NCBI GenBank assembly: GCA_009731375.1
Contig: BJOX01000036.1
Coordinates: 67,586 to 131,585 of the forward strand
Direction of reading: 5' to 3'
Source: Paulinella micropora
Lineage: Eukaryota > Cercozoa > Imbricatea > Euglyphida
DNA length: 64,000 nt
Part shown: one piece after another, positions 45,000-56,529 of the stretch
Layout: every line of letters begins with the position of its first letter
Numbering within the stretch: position 1 is the stretch's first letter
The notes under the pieces: model-generated
Told to the model about the DNA's origin: nothing
What the model saw: only the letters and a program-made list of their open reading frames with translations
Databases searched by the model: none
Made by a program: the position numbers and the translations under genes

Positions 45000-45180
45000 C
45001 ACTAGACGAGAGGGTTTAAATTTTACTTTTACTGAGAGGTTTGAATGATTACTGACACGTCACCAAGTGCCCCAACCCCCTTTGAATTCACCGTTACACA
45101 TAGAGTGATATAGGTAAAATAGGTAATTGTCCTTGGGGTGGGCCGGTATGACTAAATACTATTATTAATAAAATTGTCCA
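45000..45180 (-). repeat. Copia E 3' LTR
   Basis: 181 bases on the minus strand, TGGACAATTT to CTCGTCTAGTG, preceded by the purine tract TAGGGGGAGCAA. The last 105 bases match 48024-48129. Confidence 0.75.
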
Positions 45181-45474
45181 TTGCTCCCCCTATTTAGGAA
45201 TAACGGCCCGATCTACCTTATGCTACTACCCTCGCAGATATGGTGGTAAATATATGTAGCCCTATTCAGAAACATTAACGGAGCCGTCCCATCGACTAAA
45301 TGCACTAACTCTATACAATACCGTGACGAATACTAACTTTGTATCTCGTTCACTAACTACTTATTTAATATTGTAAGATGACACAGTAGTCAAAAAGTCC
45401 AGTTGTAGCGCCGCTCACCGCGCGGGCTCCCCCGCTCCCTTGCTTCCTTGCCTTCTGGTAGCCTCCCGAGTCCT

Positions 45475-47713
45475 TTAGTTTCCCGGCTCCCAGCCGCCCA
45501 CTTGACGCCGCTTGAATCCACAGCCCGGGTCGTAGAACCACATTGGCGCCGCGCGCTCCATCCATCGACGCTCTGAGCCCAAGCCTGAGCTATGGTCGCT
45601 GTAGCTGTCGCTGTCCGCCCCACGGCCGCGCCCTTTCCCTTGATCGTCGTTGGTCTCACCCGCCTGTTTCCCCGCCTTCGCGGAACACCTTTTCCCCTTG
45701 ACTGAGCTTAACTTATTCGCCCCGCTCGCTACCTTCCCTTTCTTTTTCTTGTTTCTGCGCTTTGCGCTCTTCGCCTTCTCTATTTTTTTCTTCTCAACTA
45801 ACGGTTTGAGTGGGCTATCTTCGTTTTGCTCCCCATCCCTGAGGCTTCCTTCTCTCTCTCTCTTTCCTGATCTGTATGCAGCCCGCAAAATCGCCCTCTC
45901 AACAGACCATAAGCTGCCTCTCGCAACAACACATTCTCACTCTCCATGTCATCCGTGCACACAAAAAATTGCTGCTCACCTGACACTCGCCCCTCACATA
46001 GACGATAGATTAATCTCTCTTGTACTACCTGCACTTGTGCCCTCTCCTTGACCATGCCTGCTCTCTCTCGCGATCGTAACCATTTCTCCGCCTTTCTGGG
46101 CGTCATCAACACTTCTTCATCTGTGTCAGAGGTGTCTGACTCACTCACCCTACCTAACTTTCCATGTTCCCTTTTTGCTCTCTTTTCCTTCTCTCGCGGT
46201 TCTTCCTTCTCACCTGGCTCTTCTCTCGCCTTCTTCATCTTTTCACATTCATGTAGTCTGTGCTCTCCCCCACACATCCTGCACTCCTTCTCACATGCTG
46301 AGAACACATGCCCCTCCATGTTACAATTGAAACATTTCTCTTTCTTCAACATCTTCTTTCTCGTTCCTGTTCCTTTCCCTCCCTCTTTATTGTTAGTGGT
46401 GGTGTGTTTAAACCTACAGTTAGATCTATCACAGCTGCCTGACTGTTCAAACATGTAGCACACCCCAGGCACACTACGCATAGTGACTGACCCCTCTGTG
46501 TGAGCAAAACGACACTCATCCCCCCACTTGCATCCACTCTCTCTTTGAAACCAAAAACACACAACTCTCTGCCCTTCCTCTCTTTTGTTGGCATCTTTCC
46601 CTGCGTGTGCTTTTCTTTCTTCATCTTCTTCTCTCTTTCTTTGTTTCTGTCTATTTCCAATGCTTTTCTTCCAACTCCTCCCACCATTCCTCAAACGACC
46701 ATGCATGCTGCTTCTTATTCATCTTTAGCGTGCTCATCCATCCTCCCCAATCCTTCCTCACCCCCTCTGACGCATACTCAGGGTTTTGTAAGGCATTGGT
46801 GATTATTGTTTCCATTGTTCTGTGGGGTGTTTTATGGCCTACTGCCTTCAGCTCTTCATCTAACGCAACAAACGCATCAAACTGCGGAGCATAATCACAC
46901 CCCTCATCAAATGTCCATGCATTCATCGCATTTATTTTGTCTTGCACATCTTCCTCACTCACCTTACCAAACCTTTTGGTTAGTCTTGCCCACACAATGT
47001 GCAAGTTCTGACCAAAGTCTGGTCAGGTGTCTTTCACCAAATCTGCCACACTCCTCTTTGCTTTACCTACTAGCTTAAACACAAACGAAAAAGCTTCCTC
47101 TCTCTGTCTTTTCATCTCATTCTCCAAACTCTCCTCATATGCTACTATCATTCTGTCTTCCTTCACTTTTTCCTCTACTTGCTCCTTGCTCTTCGTCCTG
47201 ATTGTTGTCGTTGCTGGTGTGGAATAAGTAGGTGAAAGCTGACTACTCACTCTCCCCCTCTCCTCCACCTGCTCTTCTTCTCTCTTTTGCTCCCTCTTAC
47301 CACTATCTCCCCCTAACGTAGGCTGCCTTTCTGTCTCAGTAAAATAAGAGGTAAGGTTTTCCTTGTCTGACACTGACTCTGAGTCTAAGTCAGCTTCATC
47401 TTCCTCCTCTCTCAACCCTATCTTTACTCTCTCTCTCTCTCTCTCTTGCTGATTGCTTTCCTGCTCTCTCTCCCCACCGCCACATGTAATTGGGGACTTG
47501 CTTTCCTTTCCTATGCAACGCACTTACATTACTCTCATGAACTAACCTACTGTGTTCTTCTGGGGTCTTGAGTGCCCCTTTGAGTCTTTTGGCCCCTAAT
47601 GCCAAAACTATTTCCCTCTGAAATTGCTTGAACGGGGTTCTCCCGTCATTTTGTCTTTTTTCCGTCCTGCTGACTTTGTTTTTGTCCGTGCCTCTTAGAA
47701 TGCTAAAACTCAT
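45475..47713 (-). pseudogene. gag: Copia E Gag, frameshifted
   Basis: Overlapping open segments 47713-47396, 47523-47023, 47004-46651, 46706-45798 and 45888-45475 read in order as one Gag. They begin MSFSILRGTDKNK. An acidic, Glu/Arg/Gln-rich region follows, then a UBN2-like helical core (WARLTKRFGKVSEEDVQDKI). The zinc region repeats the copia 1 layout: two CCCH fingers (CFWFQRESGCKWGDECRFAH, then CYMFEQSGSCDRSNCRFKH), a CCHC knuckle (CFNCNMEGHVFSAC) and a C-x2-C-x3-H-x4-C knuckle (CRMCGGEHRLHEC). The C-terminus is basic. Several frame changes make this copy non-functional unless sequencing errors explain them. Confidence 0.75.
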
Positions 47714-48012
47714 TACGAGGTCTTACTGTCTTGTTCTTTGAGTTTGTTTTAGTAGCCACACTGTGCAGCAGACCAGATCATGTGTGTGCTGTCTTCCCAC
47801 TCAGGCTGCCACAGACGCCGGTCACCTACCCACGGAGACAGGTACAATGCGTTCAAAAGCAACTGAGCCAAAGGGTCTCAGTGCGAGAGCTTCCCTTTTA
47901 ATGTGCCAATTAATGGAATGGCACCAACCCCTCTCATAGACAGTCGCCTCCCAGGTCGGCGATTGTCTTCTCCTCCCTTGCTTGCAGTGCCAGAGTCACT
48001 AAGCGCTGCCAA

Positions 48013-48023
48013 GGCTCATAACC
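48013..48023 (-). promoter_or_regulatory. Copia E primer-binding site resembling the initiator tRNA-Met anticodon arm
   Basis: On the minus strand GGTTATGAGCC starts at the base after the LTR end (48024). Its complement GGCTCATAACC contains the CAT anticodon with the flanking bases usual in tRNA-Met. Drosophila copia primes on a 5' half of initiator tRNA-Met in this way. Confidence 0.55.
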
Positions 48024-48129
48024 CACTAGACGAGAGGGTTCAAACTTTACTTTTACTGAGAGATTTGAATGATTACTGACACGTCACCAAGTGCCCCAAC
48101 CCATTTTGAATTCACCGTTACACATAGAG
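48024..48129 (-). repeat. Copia E 5' LTR, partial
   Basis: Matches 45000-45106 and ends (going outwards) at CACATAGAG, after which the sequence diverges. The upstream half of this LTR is missing, probably displaced by the 5' part of copia D. Confidence 0.7.
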
Positions 48130-48446
48130 CGTTGGTAGGACAATTACGTTTTACTTTTAGTGATTACTTTGTGACTGGTAAGTAATTTATCCGTATAGTT
48201 CTAGTCAATAATTGTAACGGACGTAACGGTCCACATTGGCATTCAGAATCGGACAATAACCATTGTGTAATAATAACAGTCGTGCGGACTTTATTTCAGT
48301 TTCATTATTACCTTTGAGTTTGTCAGTTCTGCTATATACGTGCGGACTAAAAGTGTCGATTGGTATCGTGGCTTCTAACGGAGTCTCTCGGCAAACCGGC
48401 GTATAAGGTAGTAGGTCCGTGAGTGACCTGGTATTACCTAATCAAC

Positions 48447-48457
48447 GGTTATGAGCC
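48447..48457 (+). promoter_or_regulatory. Possible copia D primer-binding site
   Basis: The same 11 bases as in copia E, GGTTATGAGCC, in the expected place upstream of gag. No second LTR is available to confirm the LTR border. Confidence 0.4.
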
Positions 48458-48606
48458 GCTGGGGAAACGAATTTCGGCTCCATGCGATCAGCATGAGACA
48501 ATTGATGTCTCACACTCCGGTGTTTAGCGGATATAAAAAGGATTTACAGAGTTGCTATTACTAGATAGAGGAGTATGCCTACGGGATAAGCACAACACTC
48601 GGGGAT

Positions 48607-49785
48607 ATGTTTCATGATGCTTTCAAAGACCATAAAGCGGCAAGAAAAAAGTATGGTTATGATAGAGACAGGATGAGAAAAGCAGAAGAAATGGAAGAAC
48701 CGAGAGAACCACACGAGGTGGACACACCGAAAGGATCAGAAGACGAAGAAGATGAAACAGAGACACAACAAACACGACAACAGAGACAGAGAAGTAGCCA
48801 AACACCACAAGACTCGAAGACACAGCAAGAGAAACCTGCCAACTGGAAAGACCTCTCAAAGGAAGAGAAGAAAGCTTGGGAGGATAGGGCGAACAGAAAG
48901 AAGAAAAGACAGATGACAAGAACCAACAAGGATGAGTATTTGCTGAGGAAGAAAGATACAGAGAAGAAATGCAGTACCTGCATCGCTGCAGGATGTTCCA
49001 ACTTCTCGTAACAACAGCATTCTCGGAATCCATGGTGGTTCAATTTCTGCGCAGTAAAAACGTTCATTGCCCGTTTGAGAAAGTCGGCATTGTCAAAGTA
49101 AAATACTGTAATCTAAGTGGTGCGGCGAGATACATAGAGGAGAAAGCATTTAAAGAGATGAGACCGAGACCGATAGAGGATATGGATGAGTATCTAACAC
49201 AACATCTACTGCAGAAGAACAGGCTACAAGCTCTGAGAGGGAAACCATTTGAGCCAGAAGAAGCAGTAAATGGGTTGTTAGAGAAGCTAGCAGAGCATGA
49301 GGCCTATGGCCCGCTTACCTCAACGATCATTATAGATTAGCAGCAGCGAGCAGGCCAACACATGATGATATGGTAGAGTCGGCAAGAGAAATTTACGTGT
49401 TGTGGGAAGCGAAGCAGAAGAGACTGAGAAAGGAAGGTAGGAGAGAGAAAGAGAGGAAGAGAGGGTAAGGGAGCGAATCTACGTTTGGAGAGGGAGAGGG
49501 AGGAGAGAAGGGAGAAAAGAGAGAGAGATGAACAAAAAATGGACTAAGAACGGGAAGGGCAAGGGCAATAAGAATGGTAGTGATAGTTCAGAGCAGGAAT
49601 GGTGGCTGACAGCGACATGCTATAACTGCTACCAGACTGGACACACAAAGCGTTTTTGCCCCAAACAGAAGTCAAGCCCCAAACGAACTAGTCCAAAGTC
49701 AGCTCACTCTAACTCCACAAAAGGAAAGCAAAGAGACAAGAGTGGCAAGTTTAAAAAGAAAGGAGCCAAGGAGTCACTCTTATGA
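48607..49785 (+). pseudogene. gag: Copia D Gag-like region
   Basis: Open segments 48607-49011, 48969-49340 and 49528-49785 need at least two frame changes. The first is very hydrophilic (Glu, Lys, Gln). The last has a CCHC zinc knuckle (CYNCYQTGHTKRFC) followed by a Ser/Lys-rich tail, the usual end of a copia Gag. No CCCH finger pair is visible, unlike the other two copia Gags. Confidence 0.6.
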
Positions 49786-51224
49786 GGGGAGAAGTAGGAG
49801 AGGAGGGTGAGGAGGAAGAAGGAGACAAATCTGAAGGGGAAAACAGCTCAGAAGAAGAAGAAGAGTATGGACTAGTCATGATGGAGGGTGCAGAAGAAGC
49901 AATGGAGGGAAACATAGAAAGTGGGGAAAGCATTATTGCTCGTGAAGCAGAGCAAGAGGGCGAGGAGGATAGTGAGCCCCCGAAGGAGCAAAGGGACAAC
50001 AAACCCTTACATAAACCCACAAGAGCCCTTGGGGGGGGGGGGGAAGCTGTCGAGTGCTCCATTGGCTCGAAACACACTCCGAGACAGACTCCACAACCCT
50101 CCACCTCGCACTCTCACTAGTGCTCAACACCCCGACACCTCTACAACAACCACTCCTGCCCTCACAATCTCACGAGACACACAACGTGTGCAACCCTCAC
50201 CATTGCAACCAAAACCCTCGCAAGTGAAAGAGAAAGAGAAACGGAAAAGTGAGAAACCGACACCCACACCCCCTCAGAACTCAAGACAATCAAAGAACGA
50301 AACACCACGTCCCACTACACTCACTCCTAAGAGCCACACCACAGGCCCACTAACCACTCGTTGTACTGGGCTGAACTGGAAGGGAGAACAGTGTGGAGTT
50401 AAGTTTGGACAGGGGGGGAGTTGGGGCAAGGCGGGTGAGGCAGCAAAGAGGCTAGTGTATGCAGACTTATGTGGTTATCATGCCCGTCAAGACCCACTAT
50501 TCCCTGACATTGACCTAGCACAAGACCCTTCACGTCGCCCACGCCCTTCCCGTGATTATGCATCTGAGAGTGAGATGATAAGCATACTGAGAGCGAGGGA
50601 GGGAAAGGGGGCGAGTGCACAGCAAATCTCGCAAAAAGATACGGCAAAACCCGTAAAGAAAAACTCGTTAAGTCCCGCAAATATCGGAGAAAAAGACAAG
50701 GAAAATGTCGAAAAACCCGGTAAGAAAGGAGTTAGTGCAGATTCACGGAATGATGCTGTTTTGTCAGGAAAGAGGCAAGGACCGGCGGGACTAGAGCTGG
50801 AAAAGAGATGGCATTTCATGAGGCTGATGAGCGTGTAGGAGGGACAAGTGAGGGCAAGTCTTGGCCACCATCGCTACTATCGCAAAGTCCGTCTCCTTTG
50901 GATAGAGTAGGAGACAGTGTGGAGTCACAGACAGAGCAGACAAGCGAGACACACACACATGAAACACCTGTGGGGAAGAGCAGTAAAAGAGGCACAGAAC
51001 ACGGAAAGGTAATAAGCTTTGAAGACTTTAAGAGAATAAGTGAACAGCTGAACAACCTGTGTGTTTTAGATGATGAAACGGGAGATGTTGTTATGATGAC
51101 AAAGAAGGAAGGAGAGAGAGTAGCAGAGGCAGATGGACTGTTGACAGATGTGTTTTGGGCAGTGAACGAAGTATTTCTGAACATGCAGCAGGCACACCAC
51201 AAATCACAAGAGAGACAGTCATAG
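49782..51224 (+). pseudogene. Copia D linker region with a Cys/His motif
   Basis: Acidic (49782-50120), then Pro/Thr-rich and basic (49921-50838), then acidic (50808-51224) open segments. Near 50360-50490 a C-x9-C followed by LCGYH resembles the small Cys/His motif RCxGxxxxGxxC...CxxH found in many unrelated proteins. Its role in the element is unknown. Confidence 0.45.
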
Positions 51225-52111
51225 AGAAGAGAGCAGCAAGAACCACTCAGAGTGCAAAAGCTAAGGAAAGAGCTAAGTGGGAGTGTGAGTTCAGACACAG
51301 TGAAGGACATCCAAGACCCGAGAAGACGGAAATAGCTAGGTTGCTATATGCGTTAACGAAGGGAGCAGAAAAGATAGTAGTGAAAGAGGGTTTGTGTTAC
51401 GACCCGGACGGCAAAGAGAACGAGTTTTACACAGAGCTGTTAGGAATAATAGACTATGGAATACTCGACTTAGCTAAGAACCACGACAATCAATTTGCTC
51501 TTTTCATCGTACGATCGATGCCCCACCTTATGAAGATTTGGCATGAGGTAGAAGCGAGAGGGGTTACACTGAACGCACTTTTGCGGAAGTTACACTCAGG
51601 AGATGCATACAAGTTCTTCAGTCCAGAACAGGCAGCAGCGAGAAAGAGGGAGTTTGATAGGAAGAGACGGGAGATAGACGGACACTCAGACTTGAAGGAG
51701 GATGATGAGGAGTTTGACCCAGAGAACCTAGAACACTCCAGAACCTCCGAGGAGATGAGGTCAGGAATTCCCATAAGCTTTAAATCGTATTGCGAGGCAC
51801 GAGAAAAGCTTGATTGGATGTACGAGGAGAGATTTGAGAAGAGAAGAAAGAACAAAGCCCAAGGGAAAGGGAGTGAGGAGGAGGATGAAGAGGAAGATCA
51901 CAATCTCATGGTAGACGATAGCGAGACGGTAGGACGCAAGAAAAAGATGATAGTTCAAGACAGCGGATCGTCCAGGGATATAGCATGTACACCGCACATC
52001 TTACACAACGTCCGAGAGATTGAACCCGTTAGCTTAGTCACCGGAAATGGAGAGAGTGTGGTGCGACACATGGGGGAAGCGAGGTTGATAAGAATAAATG
52101 GCAACTACTAA
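51155..52111 (+). pseudogene. pol: Copia D protease segment
   Basis: 318 codons, mostly charged and helical, ending with IVQDSGSSRDIACTP, the aspartic protease site, and HNVREIEPVSLVTGNGE. A stop at 52109-52111 cuts the protease domain. The following 350 bases hold the remainder and the pre-integrase region in broken frames. Confidence 0.7.
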
Positions 52112-53254
52112 TCCTAAAGCACCCCATAAGAATTAAAGAGAGTAACGTGATCGTGAGGGGGAGACTTACGCCTGGCATTCTCTATCGCTGCCGGGGACAA
52201 TGAGAAAGACAAGCCCCTCAACATAAATGAGCGTTACAACCCCAAAGTGAAAGAGAAGAAGAATAAGACGGGGTAAGCGGGGCGGGAATCCCCAAAGAGA
52301 GAGAAAGTGAGAGCAAGCAAGCGAGAGTAAGTGAGAACGAGGAAACTAGAGGTAGCGTTTTATACGCCATGTATCCTGAGAAAGGTAAGAAGGGTAAGTC
52401 CGTTGACATTTATGTCATACATCAGTGTAGCCAAAGACCTATGCATTAGGCAAGGCAATGGGTAGAAAATTAACAGGAAGCGGGGATAGTGTTAGATTTT
52501 GTGAAGACTGTATGATGGCAAAAGCTAAAGTGTTACCCAGATTTAAGGTTAATATAATTAGGAGAGCGAGTTACCCTTGTGAGATTTTGCACTTAGATAC
52601 TTCCGGACCATGGGCGGTTATGTCAATTCACGGTAAGTACTATAAATTTTGCGTTACAGACGATTACTCGGGGTACATCAAAGATTATTATCTACGATAC
52701 AAGAACGAGTTTGTAGATTGTTTGAAGCAAGCGGTAGCATGGTTTGAGAGGCAGACAGGGAAGAAAGTCAGACAGATCACTTGCGACAACGGGTTCGATG
52801 TCCCAGCTGAGATTATAGAGTGGTGGAAACCTCTACAATTGATTTGGAAGACTACTGCTCCAGGTGATAAAGATGGCAATCCCATAGCTGAGAAATCAAC
52901 GACATCACAGCAGGACCAGCCCGGGCCATGCGATACGAGGCTAATTTACCACCTCAATTTTGGGCGGAAATGGAACACACAGCCACAACTTTGCACAACA
53001 TTCTACCAGCCACGACAGGGCTTAGGAAGGGAACCTCACCTTTTGAGCAATGTCTGGGCTACAAGCCAGCTATCCGACAACTTAAGCCTATAGGATGTTT
53101 AGGTGTAATGTACATAGGAAAGCAGGTAGGCAAATGCAACTATAGGGGAAAGCGTGTAATGTTACTTGGATACGATGTATTTAAGGAACTACCGAGTTTG
53201 GGATGCGAAAAATCATCACAAATGTGCGTAATGTACACTTTAACCACAATGTAG
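52112..53254 (+). pseudogene. pol: Copia D integrase
   Basis: From 52458 the zinc-binding end CEDCMMAKAK is followed by the catalytic core: LHLDTSGPW (first Asp), ITCDNGF (second Asp) and, near 52875-52900, NPIAEKS where the Glu is expected. A frameshift just after that Glu moves the rest into the segment from 52928, which has the FEQCLGYKPAIRQLKPIG line typical of copia integrase C-termini. Positions 52112-52457 are out of frame. Confidence 0.75.
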
Positions 53255-55338
53255 TTGGCAAGGATGCTCACCCACCCAGAGAAGTTAGATGGGACGACAA
53301 GGAATCTGAGGGGGAGAGTAATGACACCGTCCAGCTAGAACAGCCGTTAGACGAACCCGAACATAAAGATGAGGGGGAGTTAGACAAACATGAGGAGTTA
53401 CAGGAAGAAAAAGACATTCACCGTCCAGATTCCGGTCTCCCATCAAAGTCGAAGGTAGAACTAGCTGACAACAAGGATGATGGGGTAACACCCGTCACAT
53501 CGTTAGAGGCGCAAAGCCCCGAAGCAGACCACCCTAGTAGGAGGTACGTAGAGGGAGACGCGCCCACAAAGGGCCTCACTTGGGAACAAAGTGACAAGAT
53601 CACATCAGCTAACATAGTGAGAGGGAAACGAGAAGCAAAGGTTAGGACACCAGTTACACAACCACCTCCAGAAAAGAAGGCAACAGTAAAAAGCAGCTAC
53701 ATTGACAGGAGAGAGAGAGAGAGAGTTAGTGTGCTGGAAGTAGCTTTCGGAGAAGAATGGGCAAAGGAAGAATATGAAGACAACTGGCGATCAGTTAAGA
53801 GAGAAGGAAAAGTCTTAGAACCATGCGAGAAGGGAGAGAGACTTAAAGTCCGTAAGATGCCTAAGCCCAGTCACTTCGTAGTCTTTGACGACGGTCAGGT
53901 AGAAAAGATGTTAGATAGCGAAATTAGAAAGTATCGGATAGATAGGATAAGACCTGTCGGTGAACTAGAGCATCCCGAGATGTCCGCAGAAAGTATCGTG
54001 GAGGATCAAACCACTGCGTTACTGTACCTGACATTGAAGGTACCAAAGGCAATCGTAGACGAGGGATTAACTGCGAAAGAGTTGAAAGCAGGAATGGATA
54101 AAGAGATTGAAGCTCTAAAGTCTTTTAACACTTACACGTGGGTAAGCCCGAAGGAAGCGAAAGAAAAAGGAGTAAAAGTAGTGAGACTAACATGGGTACA
54201 TAAAGTCAAACTAGACGAAAAGGGACGTAAGTTCATTAAGTCGAGGTTAGCTTTGAGGGGAGATATGCTAGAGCCAAGAGTTAGCTATAACCCGGATCAA
54301 TTATTTGTGCCCTGTGCCGCGCATCGCTCATTACTCTTTTTGTCTAAGCTTGCAGCATGGCATGGACATAAGCTATACGGTATAGACTTCAAAAATGCTT
54401 ATCTAAATGCACGAATGCATGATCCTGTTTATGCTTATGCACCCGATGGGATAGACAGTGAAGAGCATGAAGGCATGATATGGAGAGTAGATGGAGCTCT
54501 GTATGGCGCGCCGCAAGCTGGTAGGAGATGGTATGAGATCTTAGCCCCTAAGTTAGAGGAATTAGGATTCATGTTACTAGACTCAGATTTATGTATGTTC
54601 GTTGAAAAGGATAAGCAGATAAGAGATGCTATCATTGGTATTTTCCATGTAGATGATCTTATTTTCTCAGCTCCTAACGAACAAGCGTATGACCGTTTTG
54701 CTAGTAAGCTAGAAAAATTTTATCCTCTTAAGCGTTTGGGAGTGGCTAAAGAGTTCAAAGGGATAGAGATAGTTCAGGAAGGACGACGCATTTTATTGCA
54801 TCAGAAGAAGTATCAGAATCAGAATGTAAAGGATGTAGGATATGCCGATGTTAGACCAGTAAGCACTCCTAGTGCAGAACATGAGCCAGAACCTATTGGA
54901 GAAACACGCGCTCTTAGAATGCATTCAATTCCTAGTTTAGTAGGTAAACTTTTGTTTCTAACTAAGATGATACGTCCAGATGCTAATCAAGCACTGAATG
55001 CAGCTAGCGTGATGCAGACAGTAAATCCAGGACTTGCTTATGCTTTACTAGGTAGGATCTTCAGATATCTGAAAAGTTCGTATCGCGGTATTGCATTTCA
55101 CGGGCCTAGATCGTCACTAAAAGGAAGGACGTACCCCAAGATTACTTTATGGCCAGATGCAGTACATAAGGTCTGTAAGAAAACCGGAAAGTCACGTACA
55201 GGTTATATAGTGCTTTGGGGTGGAGACCCGGTAGCTTGGTTATCGAAACGACAAACTAGAATTGCTCTAAGTTCTAATGACTCTTCCACCCGGTCTTCCA
55301 ATGATTTCCCTTTTAGAGGATATGCTAAACCTCCATGA
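53203..55338 (+). pseudogene. pol: Copia D reverse transcriptase and partial RNase H
   Basis: A long intact 711-codon segment. An acidic linker spans about the first 215 residues. RVT_2 follows: MDKEIEALKSFNTYTW, KSRLALRG, YGIDFKNAYLNA (first Asp), YGAPQAGRRWY and FHVDDLIFSAP (catalytic Asp pair). RNase H begins with the LWPDAVH and TGYIVLWGGDPVAWLSKRQ blocks and breaks off after IALSSN, before the EAEY block, at the junction with the next element. Confidence 0.88.
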
Positions 55339-55410
55339 TTCGGAAAAGCTGACTCCTCTGAAACCTCCTTCCAGGATTTCTCGTAATCCATGACATCTTG
55401 TGTGTCAATG

Positions 55411-56529
55411 TTAAAGTGAGTCCGGTTTCTCACTCTCTTTCCACAGGATCTCATCGTAGACTTCATAGATTTTAGTGTCTAGAGAGTCTTTACAACAGAT
55501 ATCCGGTAACGGTTCAGTGGCCGCTTGAAAGGCGTATGCTTCCTCTGATACAAAATGGACTGAGCCCTTCCAATTGTCCCTCTTGTGACACACTAACCCT
55601 CTGGGCTTCTTTTTGTCAAAGTCACGAACATTCTCCAGTTCCTCCAAGGATAGGGTGCATCCTGACATCGCGAAAACAGACTCCGGTGTCGTGAATCTGA
55701 ATCGGGCATAACCTGTGCCATCATGAACAGGATCCTCCAGTCTTACTCTGATTGAGTAGACCTTGTCTTCCTTTATTTCCTCCTGTTCAATCTTGTCCTT
55801 GCCTTGACGGGACATTGCATCCGCCTTGACATTGTCCTTTCCTTTCAGATACTCGATAGTGAAGTGGTATTCCGCCAGTTCCTGTTGCCATCGATATCTT
55901 GCTAATCGTCCCTTCTGATCCTGACTCATGAGCCATTTCAAGTTGTGATGGTCCGTCCTCACCAACGTGTTCTTAGCTCCCCACAGGTTTCCCCTTAGCC
56001 TTCTGAAGGCCCAAACGATAGCTAGCGTTTCCCGGTGTCTTGTACAATACTGTCTTTCCTCCTTTGACAGTTGTCTACTAATGAACGTCACGGGTCTTAG
56101 TACGCCCGATACCTCATCCATCTGTTGTAAGACTCCTCCAATCGCATAGCCCGATGCATTCGTGTCTAGGACAAACGGTTTCTTCCAATCCGGTAACATC
56201 AGTACCCGGCCTCCATTCTTCGGGTCCCTTGATAGCTCTTCTTTGAGCCAGTTTATAGTCCTTATCACTGGAGCTGGCCATGACCCTTCAGAATTTCCAT
56301 TCTTTAGGAATTCCCGGATACATTGAACTTCGTCTGCAAACCTCGGGATGAATTCCCCATAGTACTGGGCCAATGAGACAAATGAATGCAGCTCCAACTT
56401 GGTCTTGGGCAACTCCATCTCGGCCACTGCGTTCCTTTTCTTGTTCGAAATTGCACATTTCCCTTTAGAGATCTGGTATCCCAAATAAGTAATAGAGTCC
56501 TGTGCAAAATCACACTTTTTCGGGTTCAA
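55411..56529 (-). pseudogene. pol: Gypsy C RT end and RNase H
   Basis: 372 codons. TYLGYQISKGKCAIS is the RT thumb-side block. RNase H has LDTNASGYAIGGVLQQ, CTRHRETLAIVWAFRRL, RTDHHNLKWLM and NVKADAMSR, so its catalytic acidic residues are present. It continues about 80 residues beyond RNase H and ends before any integrase motif. Confidence 0.85.

Larger units (their letters stand above)
45000..48129 (-). mobile_element. Copia E: Gag-only LTR element on the minus strand
   Basis: The element is bounded by a 3' LTR at 45180-45000 and a partial 5' LTR at 48129-48024, which match each other over about 105 bases. On the minus strand it has a primer-binding-like site directly after the 5' LTR, a 300-base leader, a Gag region (47713-45475), a noncoding stretch and a polypurine tract before the 3' LTR. 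Protease, integrase and RT are absent. It is either an internal deletion or a non-autonomous Gag-only element. Confidence 0.7.
48130..55338 (+). mobile_element. Copia D: frameshifted Ty1/copia element, truncated at its 3' end
   Basis: Gag-like, protease, integrase, RT and partial RNase H segments follow one another in copia order on the plus strand. A primer-binding-like GGTTATGAGCC lies at 48447-48457, about 150 bases before the first open segment. The 5' LTR should lie before it but has no partner to define it. The element stops inside RNase H, where it meets the inverted gypsy C. Confidence 0.8.
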
